Shown here one piece after another: positions 34,084 through 43,851 of a stretch of DNA of 64,000 bases. The first letter of the stretch is position 1, and every line of letters begins with the position of its first letter. The notes beneath the pieces were generated by a model. It was not told the DNA's origin. It ran no database searches and saw only the letters and a list, made by a program, of their open reading frames with translations. Origin of the DNA: Ornithinibacillus contaminans. Its GTDB lineage: Bacteria; Bacillota; Bacilli; Bacillales; Amphibacillaceae. The position numbers were made by a program, and so were the translations under genes. The stretch covers positions 186,001 through 250,000 of the forward strand of contig NZ_LDPV02000050.1 in assembly GCF_001038425.2 (NCBI RefSeq), read 5' to 3'.

Positions 34084-34138
34084 ATATATCCCTACCTCTT
34101 TATTAATTAATTACAACTATAGTAAACAAAAATATCAA

Positions 34139-34735
34139 TCACTTCACACTACTAGATATAAACATCGAGGCATCTTGATTCATAAAAATATGATTTCCAT
34201 GGTGGAATGTCCTAATTTCAATTGATTTAAATCCAACTTCGGCTAATCTTTCCTTCAGTTCTTCATGCGAAAAACCGTTATGAACTTTCGGATGATTAAT
34301 TTTATCGTTTTTGTCAAAATCGATAATAATTAACTTGCCACCATCATTTAAACTATTGAACAATTCTTGTAAGATTTTAGTAGTGTCCGGTATATGAAGA
34401 AGAACTAGCGACATTAACACTATGTCCGCTTTATGCTGAGGAGTTCCTTGGGTAAAATCAGAATGCATCACTTCTGCGTTAGCAATTCCTCTTTGGGAAA
34501 TTTTAGCTTTCGCAACCTCTACCATTTGTTCTGAAGAATCTACTAACAAGATCGAATTTACTAAATCCGATAACGCTAAACCAATTAGACCAGTACCACT
34601 TCCATAGTCTAATAAGGATTTAGATTGACTGTTTTGTAATTCTGTTCTAACTTCCTTCACTATAATGTTAGCTAATTCCATTCTTTCAGCTGTATCATAT
34701 CTTTTTGCCATTTGTTCAAAGACGTTATTTTCCAT
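34139..34735 (-). CDS. class I SAM-dependent methyltransferase
   Basis: This protein of 198 residues has motif I LLDYGSGTGLIGLALS (about 42-57), motif II LLVDSSEQMVEVAK (acidic residue for the SAM ribose), DIVLMSLVLLHI (motif III) and LIIIDFDKND. The start MENNVFEQMAKRYDTAERME is preferred at 34735 because GAGGGAG lies upstream; the frame is open 19 codons further. The methyl acceptor is unknown. Confidence 0.9.
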   Translation of the reverse strand: MENNVFEQMAKRYDTAERMELANIIVKEVRTELQNSQSKSLLDYGSGTGLIGLALSDLVNSILLVDSSEQMVEVAKAKISQRGIANAEVMHSDFTQGTPQHKADIVLMSLVLLHIPDTTKILQELFNSLNDGGKLIIIDFDKNDKINHPKVHNGFSHEELKERLAEVGFKSIEIRTFHHGNHIFMNQDASMFISSSVK

Positions 34736-34866
34736 GTGACACTCCCTCAATAAAGTTTTAAAGTACTTAGTGATCATTATAGAAAAAATCAAAACCTTGT
34801 GGACGGTTCTTTTCGCTTAAGACATTTGTTGTTTCACTAACCTTGTTTCACATAATTTATAATATC

Positions 34867-35766
34867 TTAATTAAACACCTCTTGAGATAGGTCTGTATTT
34901 ACTCCTATTGCGGCTCTATTCCCTTCAGCCGCTGCAATAATCACTTGTGAGGGAGCGATAACGGATGTATCACCAGCAGCATAGAGCCCTTCAATATTTG
35001 TTCTACCAAATTGATCTGTTTTGATTCCACCTAGCTCGTGTGTTTCGCACCCTAAAGAATAACCGAAAGTGGTGGCTTGAATCCATTCAGGTGTCACAAA
35101 TCCTCCTTTCCTCTTTACCTCTTCATCATCTTCAAAAATTACAGCTTCTAAATCTCCATTTCGACCAACAAGCGATTTAATATTTTGCTCATATACTTTT
35201 ATTCCCTTTTTTTGTAACATGTCTTTTTGCTCTGGGCCAAATGTTTTTTTCCCATTTGTACAAACAATTAAGTCCTTGCTCCAATTGTAAACTATTTTAG
35301 CCATATGAATAGCAGATGGGCTCTCTGAAATAACCATAAGTGGAAGGTCTTTCAACTCCCAGCCATCACAATATGGACAACTGAAGAGACTTTTCCCATA
35401 AAAATCCATGATTTTTTCAATTGATGGATGGATTTCTTTGAGACCAGTCGCTAAAACAACCTTTTTCGCGTTAATAGATTCACCTTTTTCGGTCACTAAT
35501 TCGAAAATATTTCCCGTTTTTTTAACATCTGTAATTTTTTCATTTCTTACCCTGACGGAAGGATACTTGGCTATGTCTTGATGAGCAATTTCCCTGAATT
35601 CTTTTGGCTTAATTCCATCTCTAGTAATAAATCCATGCGACTCTTGGGTCACTGCGTTTCTCGGAGAGTTATTATCGAATAAAATAACTCTCCTTCTTGC
35701 CCTACCTAATACAAGTGCAGCGTTTAAACCAGCTGGACCTCCACCGACAATTACACAATCTAACAT
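34867..35766 (-). CDS. thioredoxin-reductase-like FAD/NAD(P) oxidoreductase
   Basis: The enzyme of 299 residues has the FAD site CVIVGGGPAGLNAALVLGRA, the redox motif CPYCDGWE (about 136-143), an NAD(P) site near LPLMVISESPSAIHMA and the C-terminal GLYAAGDTS motif. The CPYC disulphide fits the TrxR-like branch, which reduces a small thiol protein or acts on bacillithiol-type substrates. It follows an Rrf2 regulator gene on the same strand, which probably controls it by redox state. Confidence 0.9.
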   Translation of the reverse strand: MLDCVIVGGGPAGLNAALVLGRARRRVILFDNNSPRNAVTQESHGFITRDGIKPKEFREIAHQDIAKYPSVRVRNEKITDVKKTGNIFELVTEKGESINAKKVVLATGLKEIHPSIEKIMDFYGKSLFSCPYCDGWELKDLPLMVISESPSAIHMAKIVYNWSKDLIVCTNGKKTFGPEQKDMLQKKGIKVYEQNIKSLVGRNGDLEAVIFEDDEEVKRKGGFVTPEWIQATTFGYSLGCETHELGGIKTDQFGRTNIEGLYAAGDTSVIAPSQVIIAAAEGNRAAIGVNTDLSQEVFN

Positions 35767-35885
35767 TGTATACACTCCTTTTAATTAAATACCTTTATTA
35801 TCTAGATTAATTACTAAACGCATTAATCACTTACATTAAAGACCTTTTATATCTATAATAAAAAGATAAAAAAAGACATCATTTT

Positions 35886-36278
35886 TTATTTAGATGTCTG
35901 AACTAAACCAGCTAGGGTTTGTCTTCTTAATTCTTCTTCCATTTTTTCTTCTGATTTCAACATTACTTGTTGAATCCGACAGTTCGGGCCATGATCTAAT
36001 CCGCACTCAAACAATGACGACTTTCCTTCAATTGCAAAAATAATATCTAGAAAAGAAATGGATTCCCAACCTTTTGTCAATGAATATCCACCATTTGCTC
36101 CAGATGCAGAAGAAACCATTCCTTCCTTTACAAGCTTAGTTAGGATTTTAGATAAGTAAGTTGGTGAAACATTTTGCTGTTCTGCTAGTGTCTGTACACC
36201 AATGGGTTTGGATGAGTTTGACAAAGCTAAATTTAACATTGTATGAAGCGCATAATTAGTCGCCTTAGAATACTTCAA
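35886..36278 (-). CDS. Rrf2-family transcriptional regulator
   Basis: This protein of 130 residues has MKYSKATNYALHTMLNLALS, the winged-helix SPTYLSKILTKLVKEGMVSSASGANGGY and the C-terminal region with two cysteines in LFECGLDHGPNCRIQQ. The Cys pair is where NsrR/IscR-type members bind a cluster, but a third Cys is not visible, so a thiol switch is as likely. TTG 36278 follows AGAGG by nine bases. It lies just upstream of the TrxR-like gene. Confidence 0.9.
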   Translation of the reverse strand: MKYSKATNYALHTMLNLALSNSSKPIGVQTLAEQQNVSPTYLSKILTKLVKEGMVSSASGANGGYSLTKGWESISFLDIIFAIEGKSSLFECGLDHGPNCRIQQVMLKSEEKMEEELRRQTLAGLVQTSK

Positions 36279-36391
36279 TGTTTTCAACCTCTTTCACAAT
36301 TAAAGACTATATGACTCTATAATATCCATTATAGTTGTTTACATACAATTGTCAAGGTACACCTTTTCTTCAACTACCTTGCTCCGTAAGT

Positions 36392-36544
36392 TTAACATGC
36401 GGTTATTATTCTTTTGAATTTCCTTTTTCTATATATATCTCTCGGACTTTTCCGTTGCTCTTTTAGGCCACCCGAATTCATTTCTGAGCAACCTACAATT
36501 AGAATGAAGGATACCGCTAAAAGCAACCTATTTATTTTGTTCAT
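36392..36544 (-). pseudogene. small lipoprotein, probably truncated by a frame change
   Basis: ATG 36544 behind GGGGAGCTATTAGAAGC begins MNKINRLLLAVSFILIVGCS, a clear lipoprotein signal peptide with IVGC. After about residue 30 the frame turns into a basic stretch (RKSPRDIYRKRKFKR) and ends at residue 50. Another frame there reads GKVREIYIEKGNSKE, which looks more protein-like. A base loss is likely. Confidence 0.45.
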
Positions 36545-36680
36545 GCTTCTAATAGCTCCCCTTTATTGTTCATTTGCTGATGTTTCTCTATCCAGCCCTG
36601 TTAGCGCAATAAGTATTAATCATCTTAAATTAACTTCCAGCTTGTTTCTAACAATTGATATCTACAATGACATCATTCAA

Positions 36681-37019
36681 TTATTTTAAAACCTTATAAT
36701 TGGAATGATATTTGGAATGAAACTTAAATAAGAATGGAGGTATTGTAAAGACAACAGCACAGAACACTAGATTAACTAAGAAAAACAAGAAAAGTGATAG
36801 AATATCGAATGTATCTAACCAAAATAACACCAAAGATAAGCTTGTTAGTGCCGCGAACGACATTAAAATTGAGCTTATAATTCTTGCTTCTGTACTTATA
36901 ACATGTTCTGTGTCGCACATTCTACATTTTAATATGCTTCTATTCCAAAACGACTTCCATTCATGCTTATAAATTTCAATCCATTTAAATTTGGTGTGAC
37001 ACTTCTCGCACTTTTGCAA
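36681..37019 (-). CDS. zinc-ribbon membrane protein of the CxxC-20-CxxC type
   Basis: This 112-residue protein starts MQKCEKCHTKFKWIEIYKHE, with the second CxxC in LKCRMCDTEH. The spacing and the following HVISTEAR fit the small Bacillota family with two CxxC pairs separated by about 24 residues. Two membrane helices follow (about 46-68 and 73-98). TTG start after GGGGGATATAGG. Function unknown. Confidence 0.75.
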   Translation of the reverse strand: MQKCEKCHTKFKWIEIYKHEWKSFWNRSILKCRMCDTEHVISTEARIISSILMSFAALTSLSLVLFWLDTFDILSLFLFFLVNLVFCAVVFTIPPFLFKFHSKYHSNYKVLK

Positions 37020-37057
37020 CCTATATCCCCCTTGTAATAAGAATCAATTGGGTTATT

Positions 37058-37270
37058 CTAATTAGGATTACCTGAGAGGAAGAACTTCTTTGCTATTCCT
37101 GCCAACACAGCGGATAAAGGAATAAATATAATTGGAAAAAAGACAACATCCATTACATCCGATTGAAATAAATCAACCAATATCTGACTGATAAAGTAAA
37201 AGTAAAAATGATAACTCACAAATAGAAATATCACAAAAAACATCCAAAATAACAAAGTGTCTTTAACCAT
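37058..37270 (-). CDS. small two-helix membrane protein
   Basis: The 70 residues have helices at about 6-30 and 40-60 with a short acidic loop (LFQSDVMD). ATG with AAGGAG upstream. Not recognised. It is on the same strand as the zinc-ribbon gene 38 bases further on, possibly in one transcript. Confidence 0.6.
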   Translation of the reverse strand: MVKDTLLFWMFFVIFLFVSYHFYFYFISQILVDLFQSDVMDVVFFPIIFIPLSAVLAGIAKKFFLSGNPN

Positions 37271-37515
37271 CTAATATTCTCCTTCACTGTAAAGTCTCAT
37301 TTTTTAAAAAACTGCTCCGTTAGCACAATAACCCATAACCCAATACTAACATAATATTCCAACAAGATTTTTGAAATCTGGATCAACGGAAAAGATTACT
37401 TTACTATTGATAACCTTCTACAACTAAAGGGGGTTAGTCCTTGTTTCACATTGGTATAAATATTCCTTACTAACAAATAGTAATATGTACAGTCTATCTT
37501 AAAAGGAGATGTCAT

Positions 37516-38577
37516 ATGAGGTTGAAAGTAAGAAGTTTATATTTGTTGCTAGCAATAGCATTGGTCTTTTCCACGTTATTCTCCCATCCTGATGCAGTCG
37601 ACGCAGAAGTTAAACAAGTACCTACTGCAGGAGTATATGTTAATGGAAAGATTGTAAATGGTATCAATCCAACGCTATATAAGGGAGAGTATTATGTTCC
37701 CATTATCTACATATCCAAGATATTGGGATATAACCACATTATTTTTGAAAAAGACACCAAAACCTATCAACTAACAGACGGATCTACTATGATAAGAGTT
37801 ACCATGGGTGGTACTAAAGCAAAACGCGGAGATGGGTATATCAATATCAAACCGCCATTATGGACAGATGTAGATAAGACTGGGTATTTACCATTATCAA
37901 GTGCAAGTGTCCTATTTAATGCTGATATTACCTTTCAAAAATCAGACGGTTCCATCCGAATAACAACACCAGCGAATTATCATCTCGTACAAAAAAGTGA
38001 TACATTATGGAGAATAGCGAAAGCGTATCATACAACCGTTGAATTGTTAAAAGCGGTAAATGATCTGACTTCTAATACCATCTATATCGGGCAGAAATTA
38101 AAATTACCACCAAAAGACCAAGTACAGGAACGCGAACCAGAAAAAGAACACCAGGAGCCAAAAATAAACCAAAAGCCAAGTGGTACAAATTTAGTCGATA
38201 AACTAATAACGGAAGCGAAAAAATATATTGGTGCCAAATACAAATTCGGTGCAACATTAGAAGAAGCGCCTAATTTATTTGATTGTTCTTCCTTTACACA
38301 ATTGGTGTTTTTAAATAACGGTGTGGAACTACCGAGGGTATCAAGAGATCAGGCGTCAATCGGCACAAACGTATCGAAACTTCAAAAAGGCGATTTAATG
38401 TTCTTTACCACGCCTGATTTATACTCAGATGGACGGGTTGGACATGTAGGTATTTATATGGGAGATGGGAATATGATCCACGCTTCAACGTCTAAAGGTG
38501 TAACGATTACCGAAGATGTTTTACAAAACCCTTATTGGTCTAAGAATTATTTATTTAGTAAGCGAGTAGTTCAATAA
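37516..38577 (+). CDS. secreted NlpC/P60 endopeptidase with LysM and amine-oxidase-like N-terminal domain
   Basis: The 353-residue protein has a signal peptide (about 1-31) and an N-terminal copper-amine-oxidase-N-type beta domain (VYVNGKIVNGINPTLYKGEYYVP; about 40-150). One LysM follows (YHLVQKSDTLWRIAKAYHTT to YIGQKLKLPP; about 155-198), then a charged linker and an NlpC/P60 domain (about 230-353). The catalytic triad is visible in NLFDCSSFTQLV (Cys), RVGHVGIYMGDGNMIHAS (His). These proteins cut the D-gamma-Glu-meso-DAP type bonds of wall peptides. ATG start after AAAAGGAG. Monocistronic with a terminator. Confidence 0.94.
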   Translation: MRLKVRSLYLLLAIALVFSTLFSHPDAVDAEVKQVPTAGVYVNGKIVNGINPTLYKGEYYVPIIYISKILGYNHIIFEKDTKTYQLTDGSTMIRVTMGGTKAKRGDGYINIKPPLWTDVDKTGYLPLSSASVLFNADITFQKSDGSIRITTPANYHLVQKSDTLWRIAKAYHTTVELLKAVNDLTSNTIYIGQKLKLPPKDQVQEREPEKEHQEPKINQKPSGTNLVDKLITEAKKYIGAKYKFGATLEEAPNLFDCSSFTQLVFLNNGVELPRVSRDQASIGTNVSKLQKGDLMFFTTPDLYSDGRVGHVGIYMGDGNMIHASTSKGVTITEDVLQNPYWSKNYLFSKRVVQ

Positions 38578-38602
38578 GGAATCGGCTGTATAGCATATAG
38601 CG

Positions 38603-38629
38603 AAAGGGCATGGAGGGACCATGCCTTTT
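38603..38629 (+). terminator. terminator of the NlpC/P60 gene
   Basis: AAAGGGCATGG pairs with CCATGCCTTTT around an AGGGA-type loop. Confidence 0.7.
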
Positions 38630-38683
38630 CATTTGCGGTTATTAACTTACCCGTTTATTTAACGTGAAAAATGACATTTTATA

Positions 38684-39475
38684 TCACCTTGAATCATTGT
38701 TAAGTATAAAGTCTTTATTTCTTTTTATTCTAGAAACCAACATAAATAGATGATAATAAAGATTCGATGCTACAACACAGCATAATGCAAAAGGAACAAT
38801 CTCTAGCGTATAGATATTTTGATCAAATAATATAAGCAAAATAACACTTACTAGTAAACCTGCCAAGGAATACAAACTTAACCCCAAAACATAACGTAGT
38901 AATCTTGAAGAATTATTAATTTTTGCAAGTAATCGATCGATACCAATCGAAATTGGCAATCCTGCAATATAAATCGGCGTAGCATAAATAATGACAATAA
39001 TTATTGTTTCAAAGAATCCAAAATAGTAGCCATTAGGGTAACGCTGAGAATGTGGGACGTATAAAATCCAAGAAAGAAAAGCTGCCAGCACTATAATTGC
39101 TAACAATACGGTTAAGAATCTTCTCATTAGTAACCTATCACTGTTACTTGTATTCTGGGAATCTATCGTACGCCTCTTTCTTTTCAGGAAAATACTATAG
39201 CCTATTAAGATTAGGCTATAGACACTTAAACCAACTATCATGAGAATAGTTTCCCCCGTATAACTAGTCGATACATATCCGCCATGGGCGTTGCTATGAT
39301 ATTCTTCCCCTTTATATGTGGACCAAATAATTGTAGCAATAAAGACATATAACATTATCAGAAGTGCCGACTTTACTCTAACCAATATCTTATTATTTGA
39401 AGCCATTGTTTGTAATGTATATAGAAATAGACCGCCATATACAAGCATGAAAATGATTATTTCGGAAATATCCAT
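38684..39475 (-). CDS. multi-pass membrane protein of unknown function
   Basis: This 263-residue protein has about seven hydrophobic helices. No family motif is recognised; the last loop carries charged residues (SRIKRNKDFILNNDSR). Stand-alone gene with the neighbouring small membrane-gene fragments on the same strand. Confidence 0.6.
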   Translation of the reverse strand: MDISEIIIFMLVYGGLFLYTLQTMASNNKILVRVKSALLIMLYVFIATIIWSTYKGEEYHSNAHGGYVSTSYTGETILMIVGLSVYSLILIGYSIFLKRKRRTIDSQNTSNSDRLLMRRFLTVLLAIIVLAAFLSWILYVPHSQRYPNGYYFGFFETIIIVIIYATPIYIAGLPISIGIDRLLAKINNSSRLLRYVLGLSLYSLAGLLVSVILLILFDQNIYTLEIVPFALCCVVASNLYYHLFMLVSRIKRNKDFILNNDSR

Positions 39476-39536
39476 TTTGTACCCCTCATGTCCTTAAACT
39501 AAAAAAAGATTAATTTCCAAGAAAGTCCTACTATTT

Positions 39537-39876
39537 TTAAACTAAAGAATACCGGATATATTTTTCCAAGAAGTGAATCGGAACTAACATTAGAAGTGAT
39601 ATTAAGATTGAAACTGTTAAAGGTGTAGATAAGTTTTCAATTATCACAACCATAAACAATGCAGTTGGAGCCGCAATGAGGTAGTTTAAAAATGACTCTT
39701 CTGATTCTCTATGTCTAAAGTTAATGCTAAGAGACGCTATAATGATAAATCCATAAACAATGTTCCTGAGGTTCCCAAAGGCCAATTCCTGACAATATGA
39801 AGGATAAGCTAATTGTTAACAACACCTATACTACTAAAGAAAATTTCTTTGCATTCATCTCTAATAATTTAGCCAT
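39537..39876 (-). pseudogene. small membrane-protein gene broken by a stop and a frameshift
   Basis: ATG 39876 behind GGGAGTTGAAGGA begins MAKLLEMNAKKFSLVV and hits TAG at codon 17. The same frame continues VLLTISLSFILSGIGLW and then the protein-like sequence moves to another frame (FGNLRNIVYGFIIIASLSIN onward), ending at 39537. The 82-codon open frame there (39537-39785) would be its C-terminal part. Either decayed or carrying assembly errors. Confidence 0.5.
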
Positions 39877-39893
39877 TCCTTCAACTCCCTGTT

Positions 39894-40157
39894 TCAATTA
39901 CTCTTTGTCATATAAGCAACGATCTTTTTAAACTCTTTAAAAAACAGTAGAACTATACCAATTACCATAAAAGCAATACTTAAAAAATATGGGACATTGA
40001 CCATAGTTTCATCACGAGCTTGTTGGAATTTCTCTAATGTGTTGCCGCCCCACCCAAGCATGCTCGGAGCGTAATTAGCAATGGCAAGATGTATGATTCC
40101 AAACAGCAAAACGCCACAAATTAACAACGTCGCTCCTAAAAAATCAGACCTTTTCAT
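39894..40157 (-). CDS. small two-helix membrane protein
   Basis: The 87 residues have helices at about 9-29 and 56-74 with a loop (SMLGWGGNTLEKFQQARDET) outside. ATG behind GGGAGGAGATACAA. Not recognised; function unknown. It lies 17 bases upstream of the broken membrane gene at 39537-39876. Confidence 0.6.
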   Translation of the reverse strand: MKRSDFLGATLLICGVLLFGIIHLAIANYAPSMLGWGGNTLEKFQQARDETMVNVPYFLSIAFMVIGIVLLFFKEFKKIVAYMTKSN

Positions 40158-40218
40158 TTGTATCTCCTCCCTTAAAACCCGTGAAATACTAGTACATATC
40201 TGCTGATGTTTAGTTTAG

Positions 40219-40734
40219 TTACTCCCCCCGATTCAAATACCCCTCATACCGCTCCTCATATTCATCCTCCGTTACTGCCTCAAACAACACCTTTTCATCC
40301 GCCATCCAAAATGACAGGTTAAAACTACTAGCATCCCCTAAGAAATCACCTTCCAGCTTAACGGATTCCCCATCAACAGTCGTAAAGACCTCAATCATGT
40401 TCCCGTCCGTGATTCCGTTCCAATCATAGGTAATCGATTCCCCTGTATCCATCACCACCAGAAGCGTGCCTGAAATTTCACCCTCAAGAAATGCCTCATC
40501 GATTTTCATAAACAGTTGGTACGCATTATCTTCATCTGTATACAAATAACCATATGCCTGTTTAAGATCAGCGAAGAATTCTGCAATTCGTTCCTTTTCC
40601 AGTTGTTCCGTCTGGTCAAGGTCCTCAGGCTGCAATAGCGGATCCTGCTCCTCCTGTATTTTAAAAGCAATCCAGAAACAAGCACCAATGAGCAATAAAA
40701 CCAGTACACCCAATCCCCAACTCTTAAACTGCAT
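40219..40734 (-). CDS. single-helix anchored protein of unknown function
   Basis: The protein of about 171 residues starts MQFKSWGLGVLVLLLIGACF (one helix), then an acidic linker (PEDLDQTEQLEKERI) and an extracytoplasmic domain with YLYTDEDNAYQLFMKIDEAF and TGESITYDWNGITDGNMIEVF. I chose ATG 40734 because AAAAAAGGAG lies 10 bases before it; the longer frame to 40833 lacks a site. Family not recognised. Confidence 0.6.
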   Translation of the reverse strand: MQFKSWGLGVLVLLLIGACFWIAFKIQEEQDPLLQPEDLDQTEQLEKERIAEFFADLKQAYGYLYTDEDNAYQLFMKIDEAFLEGEISGTLLVVMDTGESITYDWNGITDGNMIEVFTTVDGESVKLEGDFLGDASSFNLSFWMADEKVLFEAVTEDEYEERYEGYLNRGE

Positions 40735-40934
40735 CTCTTTCCCGCTCCTTTTTTCAGCTTCCAGCATCACGTTTAACTTTCTAACTATTCTTAGTTTAGC
40801 ATTGGCGAGCCAATTCCATATAGTTAATTTCACCTATATTTGTCCAAACCTAAGAATATTAGCCTATAAATGATATTCGTTTCGAGATTTTTCTGATAAA
40901 ATTATAGCGATAGAAAAATTAAAGGAGCTTATAC

Positions 40935-42401
40935 ATGTCAATCGAACAACTAAACATCGAAACTTTACGAAGAAAAAATAAAATCATTTTAGCCATGCTA
41001 ATTCTTTCGGTCGTGTTAGGTACCGTCGTTGAAATTGGTCTTGGAAAATCTATTCAGCTTATCTTAACAATCGCGATTGGTGGCGGATTATTATGTGCAG
41101 CAATTGCCTTCTTCCACATAACAAAACGCTTAACCAAGCAAATCGCTTATGTATCCATCATCGGCTTAGTAGTACTATTAGGAGCAATCATCTTAATTAG
41201 TCCTTCTGAAAACAATTTATCCTTAATCTACTTCTTATTAATATGTTCTGCGCTTTACATGAATCTCATACTTTATGCCATTGGAGTAGTATGTGGAGTA
41301 GGATTACTAATTTTCGCCTTTGCGTTTAATGGGGAAATCTATTCATCGGATATTTACACGTATCTATTACTATTCTCATTAGCTATTATCGTATTATTTT
41401 TCCAACAAAAAATCATGGGGTCACTGGAGAAAAATCTAGCAACCTCTCAAATTGCTATGGAAGAGAAGCTACAACAAGAAGCGGGCCGAAGCGCTGTTCT
41501 TGCAGAGAACTCCGACGTAATTGCGAGTAACATGTATAAGATTGAAGAGCAATCAGAGGCAGAGAAGCTAGTCAACAAGGAAATTAATGAAGCGATTCAA
41601 GAAGTTGCTTCTGGAACGCAATCCCAAGGAAATGCGATTAGTGATATTACTGTTGCCATTGAAACGACAGCGAAGCAAGTAGTGGCAATGACCGAACAAG
41701 TCGAGCAAATCACAAGCTTCACCACGCAAATGACTGGCCAAATTGATCAAGGTCGTTCCCAGTCACAGGTTTTAAGTGATCAAATGAACGAATTCAAGCA
41801 GTTTATCCAATTAACGGAAAGCAACATGAAACAGCTAAGTGAAAATATCGAGTCTTCCTTAAGCTCGATCCAAGCGATTCAAGAAATTACGTCACAAACC
41901 AACCTTCTTGCCCTGAATGCTTCCATTGAAGCAGCACGTGCAGGAGAGGCTGGAAAAGGCTTCTCCGTAGTAGCAGAAGAAATTCGAAAGCTAGCTGAAA
42001 CAACGGATAACACCGCTGTACAAATTTCGGAAAACTTAAATCAAATCCATGTGAATAATCTAGAAACACAAGAGCAAATGACAGTTGTCGCAAGCAAAAT
42101 GGATGAAAACATTGATGGAACGGAGAAGAACCAATCCATCTTTGAATCGATTCAAACATCGATCACACAATTAAAAGAGCAGGTTCACGCATTTGGATCT
42201 GTTGCATCAACAATCGATCAGGAAACCGGGTCTATCGAAGGCGCAGTGAATGATTTCGCAGCGATTTTAGAACAGGCTTCTGCATCGTTAGAAGAAATTT
42301 CTGCTACTGTTCAATCACAGACGGAAAATAGAGAACAACTAGCACAGCTGATTCAAGAAACGAACAAAGCAACACAGAATCTAACAAACTTGTTTAAATA
42401 A
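40935..42401 (+). CDS. methyl-accepting chemotaxis-like signalling protein
   Basis: This 488-residue protein has six membrane helices (about 17-170) with no large extracellular sensor. A coiled-coil cytoplasmic domain (about 190-488) holds the highly conserved hairpin tip [20 protein letters not shown] and [20 protein letters not shown] (split at residue 336). The tip should bind CheA/CheW. A sensor buried in the membrane part is implied. ATG with AAAGGAG nine bases upstream; a strong terminator follows. Confidence 0.93.
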   Translation: MSIEQLNIETLRRKNKIILAMLILSVVLGTVVEIGLGKSIQLILTIAIGGGLLCAAIAFFHITKRLTKQIAYVSIIGLVVLLGAIILISPSENNLSLIYFLLICSALYMNLILYAIGVVCGVGLLIFAFAFNGEIYSSDIYTYLLLFSLAIIVLFFQQKIMGSLEKNLATSQIAMEEKLQQEAGRSAVLAENSDVIASNMYKIEEQSEAEKLVNKEINEAIQEVASGTQSQGNAISDITVAIETTAKQVVAMTEQVEQITSFTTQMTGQIDQGRSQSQVLSDQMNEFKQFIQLTESNMKQLSENIESSLSSIQAIQEITSQTNLLALNASIEAARAGEAGKGFSVVAEEIRKLAETTDNTAVQISENLNQIHVNNLETQEQMTVVASKMDENIDGTEKNQSIFESIQTSITQLKEQVHAFGSVASTIDQETGSIEGAVNDFAAILEQASASLEEISATVQSQTENREQLAQLIQETNKATQNLTNLFK

Positions 42402-42406
42402 GCTAT

Positions 42407-42459
42407 AAAAAACTACGAAGCAACCATTCTAACTGGAATAGACGCTTCGTAGTTTTTTT
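42407..42459. terminator. bidirectional terminator between the MCP and ogt genes
   Basis: ACTACGAAGC pairs with GCTTCGTAGT, flanked by A-run and T-run, over a 21-base loop. It lies between converging genes. Confidence 0.85.
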
Positions 42460-42467
42460 ATTATCTA

Positions 42468-42950
42468 TCATTTTGTGGCAAATTTCTGCTCATGCTCAAG
42501 CAGCCATTCCTTCCGCCACAGACCTCCTGCATAGCCTGTTAGCTTCCCATTTGAGCCAATAATCCGGTGGCAAGGAATGACAATACTTAACCTGTTCCTA
42601 CCATTGGCACTACCCACAGCCCGAATTGCTTTTTCATTCCCAACGGACACCGCAATGTCCTTGTAGGAAGCTGTCTTGGCATAAGGGATTTCGGTTAAGG
42701 CGCCCCATACCTGCTGTTGAAAATCTGTTCCATGAACGTGATAAGGGAAGGTAAATTCTTTTCGCTTCCCTTGAAAATAGTCATCGAGTTGGGCCTTGCA
42801 ATCCGCTAACACCTGCGGAACCTCCTGCTGAGCAGCCTTTGGTCCCTTCTCATCCTCCAAGAACAAAATCGATAAAATCGCTTCGTCTGTGCCAATGATT
42901 TCTATTAAACCTAATGGTGATCGATAATACGTTTGATATGTTTTAGTCAT
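42468..42950 (-). CDS. ogt: methylated-DNA-[protein]-cysteine S-methyltransferase
   Basis: This protein of 160 residues has the alkyl-acceptor motif IVIPCHRIIGSNGKLTGYAGG (split around Cys about 129) and the helix-turn-helix region FQQQVWGALTEIPYAKT. It removes methyl groups from O6-methylguanine in one suicide transfer. ATG 42950 follows TGGAGG. It overlaps the end of alkA by eight bases and closes the adaA-alkA-ogt operon; in Bacillus this role is AdaB/Ogt. Confidence 0.95.
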   Translation of the reverse strand: MTKTYQTYYRSPLGLIEIIGTDEAILSILFLEDEKGPKAAQQEVPQVLADCKAQLDDYFQGKRKEFTFPYHVHGTDFQQQVWGALTEIPYAKTASYKDIAVSVGNEKAIRAVGSANGRNRLSIVIPCHRIIGSNGKLTGYAGGLWRKEWLLEHEQKFATK

Positions 42951-43851
42951 ATAAAAACCTCCAGAGATAGAAGGTAGCATATGCCTGCCAGCCTTCCCAT
43001 TTTTCCGATAATGCTTCTAGTTCTTCTAATGTTGGTCTCCGTTCGTTTCCTTGTAATGGTTTCAGCGCATTGTGAAGTCCGACATCAGCAATCGGGTAAG
43101 CATTAGGAAAATGTAAACATTTCATCATGACATAGTCTGCGCTCCATGCCCCGATGCCTCTGTAGTGGATTAATGCCTGTTTAACCTGACGATAATCCCC
43201 TTGCTTCCAGAGTGCTTCCTTCGTTAATTCACCATTTTTCATATGGCCTGCAATGCCAATGATATATTCTGCTTTCCGAGCGCTAAATTGCAGCTCGCGC
43301 AATTTCTCCACCGTTAAGGAAGCCACTTTTTCAAATGATGGAAAAAGCCAATGCGCTTCCCCGTTATAGCTGATGCTTTCCCCGTATTGCACCACAAACC
43401 GTTTCTTCAACGTGTAGGCAAAGGGTAAATTAATTTGTTGCCCCAAAATTGCCCATACGAGTGCTTCAAATAAATCAGGAATTCCGATCATCCGTAACCC
43501 AGCGTATTTGGGAACAACTTCTTTTAAAATGGAATCCTGAGTAGCCATGTCATAAAATCCAGCTAGGTTTGTATCTAAATCAAACCATTCCCACACATAG
43601 GCTGCCACCTTTTCCCGTGCTTTTGGTGACGGGAATCCATTCAGGAATTCCACTTGAAGGGACTCCTTGATGAAGCCAATTTTACATAAAATCAGCTCGT
43701 CCCCTACTCGGATTACTTTATATATATCATCGCCTTTTAGTTGGTAAAGAATTTCTTGATCATCTCGGCCTAAAAATACAAGGCATTCCTCATAATTAAA
43801 TTCCTTCGGTGGATTAAGTTTTATGGTTGTGGGAGCATCAGTCCAATTCAT
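42943..43851 (-). CDS. alkA: DNA-3-methyladenine glycosylase II
   Basis: This 302-residue protein has the HhH-GPD core in its C-terminal half: LVWAILGQQINLPFAYTLKKR, LRELQFSARKAEYIIGIA, the hairpin YRGIGAWSADYVMMK and the catalytic Asp in YPIADVGLHNALK. AlkA excises N3-methyladenine and other alkylated bases. It overlaps the start of ogt and the end of adaA (about 14 bases), so the three are translated together. Confidence 0.94.
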   Translation of the reverse strand: MNWTDAPTTIKLNPPKEFNYEECLVFLGRDDQEILYQLKGDDIYKVIRVGDELILCKIGFIKESLQVEFLNGFPSPKAREKVAAYVWEWFDLDTNLAGFYDMATQDSILKEVVPKYAGLRMIGIPDLFEALVWAILGQQINLPFAYTLKKRFVVQYGESISYNGEAHWLFPSFEKVASLTVEKLRELQFSARKAEYIIGIAGHMKNGELTKEALWKQGDYRQVKQALIHYRGIGAWSADYVMMKCLHFPNAYPIADVGLHNALKPLQGNERRPTLEELEALSEKWEGWQAYATFYLWRFLYD

